Part shown: in pieces, positions 60,601 to 64,000 of the stretch
How the letters are laid out: each line of letters opens with the position of its first letter
How positions within the stretch are numbered: position 1 is the first letter of the stretch
Source of the DNA: Liolophura sinensis
Taxonomy: Eukaryota > Mollusca > Polyplacophora > Chitonida > Chitonidae
Assembly (NCBI RefSeq): GCF_032854445.1
Contig: NC_088302.1
Coordinates: forward strand, 2,846,023 to 2,910,022
Direction: 5' to 3'
Length of the DNA stretch: 64,000 bases
Notes under the pieces: model-generated
What the model was told of the DNA's origin: nothing
The model's database searches: none
Seen by the model: only the letters and a program-made list of their open reading frames with translations
Program-made: the position numbers and the translations under genes

Positions 60601-62861
60601 CATTCAGCATCTCTATATTAGCCTGAAGGACACGTGGGAGCTGTTGTATGGTAGCTGTATGGACTTGTGTATGGTCTTACCTCATTCAGCATCTCTATAT
60701 TAGCCTGAAGGACACGTGGGAGCTGTTGTATGGTAGCTGTATGGACTTGTGTATGGTCTTACCTCATTCAGCATCTCTATATTAGCCTGAAGGACACAGT
60801 GGAGCTGTTGTATGGTAGCTGTATGGACTTGTGTATGGTCTTACCTCATTCAGCATCTCTATATTAGCCTGAAGGACACAGTGGAGCTGTTGTATGGTAG
60901 CTGTATGGACTTGTGTATGGTCTTACCTCATTCAGCATCTCTATATTAGCCTGAAGGACACGTGGGAGCTGTTGTATGGTAGCTGTATGGACTTGTGTAT
61001 GGTCTTACCTCATTCAGCATCTCTATATTAGCCTGAAGGACACTGTGGAGCTGTTGTATGGTAGCTGTATGGACTTGTGTATGAAATGAATGAATATCGC
61101 TGTACATCTTCTCTCTGAAAAACAAAATCAAATTGAGACTTTAAAAGTTACAGTATATATACAAGAACGTATTAATGGCTAAAGGGTTCGCACAATTTAT
61201 CAGAAAATAAATTCCGGGACTTTTTCAGGACTTAAAAGGATAAATTCCAGCACCTAGCAGAATCTCCCCCTAACCCACAGGACCCCAGTCTCACGTGGAC
61301 ATGGTGTACCCCACCCATAACGATGTGTGTAAATCACACTGTCATCCCTCACTATGTGTGAAAGACCAACTACCATGCTGGCAACTCTAAACTCGGTGTT
61401 TGTATTTTTGCCCTAACCAGCTGGGCTGTTTATGAAGAGTTACCACCCCTATCACATATATATTACACGGGTTAACATCTAGTTCGCAAGGTATGCCGTG
61501 TGTTTATTTGTGCCTCTCTTCAACCAATCTTTAAATTCTTCAAATAATGGTCACTTGTTGCAAAATTTACACTTCCAGGGCATTTTTTCATGTGCCGGCC
61601 CAACTAAGAATTGTTAAAATAATCCAGTATCATACACAGCTGAGTTGGCAGAAGTATCAGCCACTATGGCAATGCATGTGGCTATACTATAAGTATCCAT
61701 GCTACAGGGCTGCTAACTTGAATTATGTACACAACCCTGGGACTTTAACATTAAGATGCTGCAAGATACAAGTCAACCAACTTGTGACATGGAGCAGACA
61801 TTGAAAGGGCGTGGAGAGTAAACAAGGCACAAATAAAACACGAAAGGCTTTACTGTTTTACTTTTTCACATGTGTGACATTGTGTCTTTCACATGTGTGA
61901 CACTGTGTCTTTCACATGTGTGACACTGTGTCTTTCACATGTGTGACACTGTGTCTTTCACACTTGTGACATTGTCTTTCACATGTGTGACACTGTGTCT
62001 TTCACATGTGTGACACTGTGTCTTTCACACATGTGTGACACTGTGCCTTTCACATGTGTGACACTGTGTCTTTCACATGTGTGACATTGTCTTTCACATG
62101 TGTGACACTGTGTCTTTCACATGTGTGACACTGTGTCTTGCACTTGTGTGACACTGTGTCATTCACATGTGTGACATTGTGTCTTTCACATGTGTGACAC
62201 TGTGTCTTTCACATGTGTGACACTGTGTCTTTCACATGTGTGACACTGTGTCTCACATGTGTGACACTGTGTCTTTCACATGTGTGACACATGATACACA
62301 ACACTGTGATACTGTCCTTTTTTCTGTTACATAAGATTCTTCTGTCACATGATAAATAATACAGTGAGAAATACCACTCTTTGTCTATCTATGAAGGCAA
62401 TTCTGGTATTTCACAAGAACATAAATACTGCCATGTAATACAGCACCATGTAATACAGCACCATGTAATACAGTGCTGACCTGTGCTCAACCATGTAATA
62501 CAGCACCATGTAATACAGTGCTGACCTGTGCTCAACCATGTAATACAGCACCATGTAATACAGTGCTGACCTGTGCTCAACCATGTAATACAGTACCATG
62601 CAATACAGTGCTGGCCTGTGCTCAACCATGTAATACAGTACCATGCAATACAGTGCTGGCCTGTGCTCAACCATGTAATACAGTACCATGCAATACAGTG
62701 CTGGCCTGTGCTCAACCATGTAATACAGTACCATGCAATACAGTACTGACCTGTGCTCAAACTTGACCACTTCGTTCCAAATATGCCGGGATTCTAACTT
62801 TGCCTGAAGTAGCAGCAGTTTGTATGTGAGGGCAACAGCCGAGATGAGCAAAAACAACACC
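57604..62861 (-). CDS. GRAMD1: GRAMD1/Aster-type sterol-transfer protein, last three coding exons
   Basis: Minus-strand exons: 62861-62751 (37 codons; transmembrane segment VLFLLISAVALTYKLLLLQ, then LESRHIWNEVV), 61114-61009 (EKMYSDIHSFHTQVHTATIQ continuing QLHSVLQANIEMLNE) and 57696-57604 (MRTSLKNLHTIYSPSLHCRA..., TGA). Acceptors (gatatttcag, gtttttcag, ggcattttcag) and donors (GTCAGT, GTAAGA) are good and phases agree (2, then 0). A single C-terminal membrane helix followed by an amphipathic segment with ...QLHSVLQANIEMLNEMRTSLKNLH matches the end of vertebrate GRAMD1A-C (pattern ...W.QIL..S.ELLDEM..SLEKLH). Those proteins are anchored in the ER and move cholesterol from the plasma membrane. 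The GRAM and VASt domains would lie further upstream, beyond the window. Both introns hold minisatellites made of exon-donor sequence. Confidence 0.78.
57877..61083. repeat. 82-bp minisatellite, ~39 copies, made of a coding-exon 3' end plus its splice donor
   Basis: On the minus strand each unit reads gtaagaccatacacaagtcc, atacagctaccatacaacag, ctccacagtgtccttcaggc, taatatagagatgctgaatg ag. The copy nearest 61083 merges with the real exon (61114-61009); all others lie in the downstream intron. Variation is almost confined to one site (gacac[a/t/g]gtggag or gacacgtgggag), so homogenisation is recent. Confidence 0.96.
61084..61860. other. Exon start and unique intron sequence of the GRAMD1-like gene
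   Basis: Contains the 5' part of the middle exon (to 61114) and its acceptor, then AT-rich intron with no other feature seen. Confidence 0.5.
61865..62290. repeat. 23-bp tandem repeat with palindromic E-box, about 18 copies
   Basis: The unit is cacatgtgtgacactgtgtc ttt. Each copy holds the palindrome CACATGTG, an E-box (CANNTG). It lies in the intron between the transmembrane and the following exon of the GRAMD1-like gene. Confidence 0.94.
62437..62762. repeat. 45-bp minisatellite, ~7 copies, including the splice donor of the transmembrane exon
   Basis: On the minus strand the unit reads ttgagcacaggtcagcactg, tattacatggtgctgtatta catgg. It starts at the exon's last codons (gagcacag) and carries the donor GTCAG. 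Units at about 62580-62710 have GCCAG instead of GTCAG, so part of the donor copies are disabled. Confidence 0.94.
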
Positions 62862-62929
62862 CTGAAATATCAAATGTTTACAGAGTCAGCATCATTCATA
62901 TAACACGGAAACCACTTCACCCACATCAG

Positions 62930-63035
62930 ATCAGACTTCAGACCTGACTTCGCCCACATCAGACCAGATTTCAGACCTGACTTCACCCACATCACACCAG
63001 ACTTCACCCACATCACACCAGACTTCACTGAATGC
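62930..63035. repeat. ~21-bp tandem repeat
   Basis: Units such as ttcacccacatcacaccaga c and agacctgacttcgcccaca, about five copies, in the next intron upstream of the GRAMD1-like exons. Confidence 0.85.
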
Positions 63036-64000
63036 AGGTAGTAGGCTTTTACATGTATCTAGCAACAACAACAAGTTGTTTAAGATTTCCTTGCAACCAG
63101 TAAGAATTTCTTTCTGATTTGATTCAAAATTTTGATGTTTTTTTCTAGAGCAGATATTATCAGTAGCAGGAGTCGGGTATGTCATGGATTCTACACAGAG
63201 AATCTTCAACTTGTGACTCTGTAGTATCCAGTTTATTAAACGAGAGTTAAAAAATTGGTTTGTTTGAAGCCTATGGCAAGAAACAAACCAAAATTTTGGA
63301 CTCAAGTTTAATACACTTGATACGACAGTGTCACACAGTTGGAGATTCTGTTTGAATACCCCAAAAAAGTGCAAAATCTAGTCCTTCATCCTCAGGCCAA
63401 AGCGCAACATTTCTGAACAAGGTGAAATATACATCACAGAAAAGAGTTCAACTTCGGACCAGCGGTACTGACCCAAATTTGGGTGAACTTTTTACATTAT
63501 CATCTATATAATTAAAATTGATCAGCAGATCATTGTTTTCAGTTTACAGATATGACTGTCAAAGGTAGATGTCAAGGAGGGGAAAATTAGAGAAGATGAC
63601 ATCACGCACAGTGTGCAGATTTGTGTGGGAACGCTGGCTGAAACGCGCCTAAACATACCAGACAAGAACATTCAAAAACTTCAAAGGCAACATCGTTCTT
63701 ACGGAACGCTTAGAGATGAAACTGAAAAAAGGAATTTGCAAAGAATCTATGGCTATGCAGTCAAGATAACGTGGACGTTTGCACTCAATGCAGAAATGTA
63801 GGTTGAAATTACAGTAATTACAACCAGATGAGCTACTTTGTAACCATATATATTTGGCTTGATCAAATCTGTTCGACAGAATGTGTAATTTCTGAGTTGT
63901 CAATCAGGCATGACAAATATTGCAAATTTGAACCATATCCTTGATTGGTTTTGCTGATTGTCACACCGCTGATGGGTGTGGTACATGTAGGTAATACAGG
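63036..64000. other. No gene assigned at the right edge
   Basis: Probably intron of the GRAMD1-like gene. A plus-strand frame at 63613-63801 has a protein-like composition (LQRQHRSYGTLRDETEKRNL) but no family I recognise and no matching splice context on the minus strand. No VASt-domain exon was found on the minus strand here. Confidence 0.4.

Noticed and set aside
62931-63374. 147-codon minus-strand frame as an upstream exon of the GRAMD1-like gene
   Set aside because: It runs into a 21-bp repeat, shows no GRAM or VASt similarity, and its borders do not give a phase-1 donor to the transmembrane exon.

Overview
This is eukaryotic (metazoan) genomic DNA: genes are split by introns with GT...AG borders, intergenic DNA is AT-rich, and there are many tRNA-derived SINEs, a LINE tail, a DNA transposon and roughly twenty tandem arrays. 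The main SINE (tRNA-like head, 3' tail ending in 'gtaaaacaccaatcaaataaataaata') and the second tail type ('atgtggcgttaaacc' plus ATTC repeats) are of the kind I associate with molluscs, so I lean towards a bivalve or other mollusc. That is an inference from memory, not a proof.

Layout. 1-2.6 kb: probable 3' end of an LTR retrotransposon whose LTR is split by 1.84 kb of DNA bounded by an 85-bp perfect direct repeat. 3.8-5.4 kb: a three-exon homologue of human C15orf61, whose tiny first exon sits in one arm of a large inverted repeat, followed by a small single-pass membrane-protein ORF. 6.6-8.7 kb: a SINE and three tandem arrays. 8.68-22.75 kb: a large unit present three times head-to-tail (A internally deleted, B, C), with both internal junctions inside a SINE. 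Unit B carries a 3.66-kb THAP/DDE + SAP/SWIM DNA transposon with a 2-bp AT target duplication. Unit C carries a 571-bp LINE fragment. 22.9-34.1 kb: gene-poor, with several minisatellites, one over 3 kb. 34.16-38.30 kb: a three-exon gene for a Mab-21/cGAS-like nucleotidyltransferase with an N-terminal signal peptide and a C-terminal KDEL, that is, a predicted ER-lumen enzyme. 38.5-51.6 kb: arrays, two SINE families and long stretches with no gene I can support. 51.6-56.2 kb: a 4.6-kb array of about 25-bp units. 57.6-62.9 kb, minus strand: the last three coding exons of a GRAMD1/Aster-type sterol-transfer protein. The 3' ends of two of these exons, including their splice donors, have been amplified into intronic minisatellites (about 39 copies of 82 bp, and about 7 copies of 45 bp).

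Host genes therefore make up only a small part of the window: C15orf61-like, a possible small membrane protein, the Mab-21 enzyme and the GRAMD1 C-terminus. Adding up the spans I list, tandem arrays cover roughly 18-19 kb. The two items most worth following are the ER-targeted Mab-21 nucleotidyltransferase and the exon-donor minisatellites of the GRAMD1 gene. All exon joins are read by eye from splice signals, phase and family resemblance; no transcript evidence was available.
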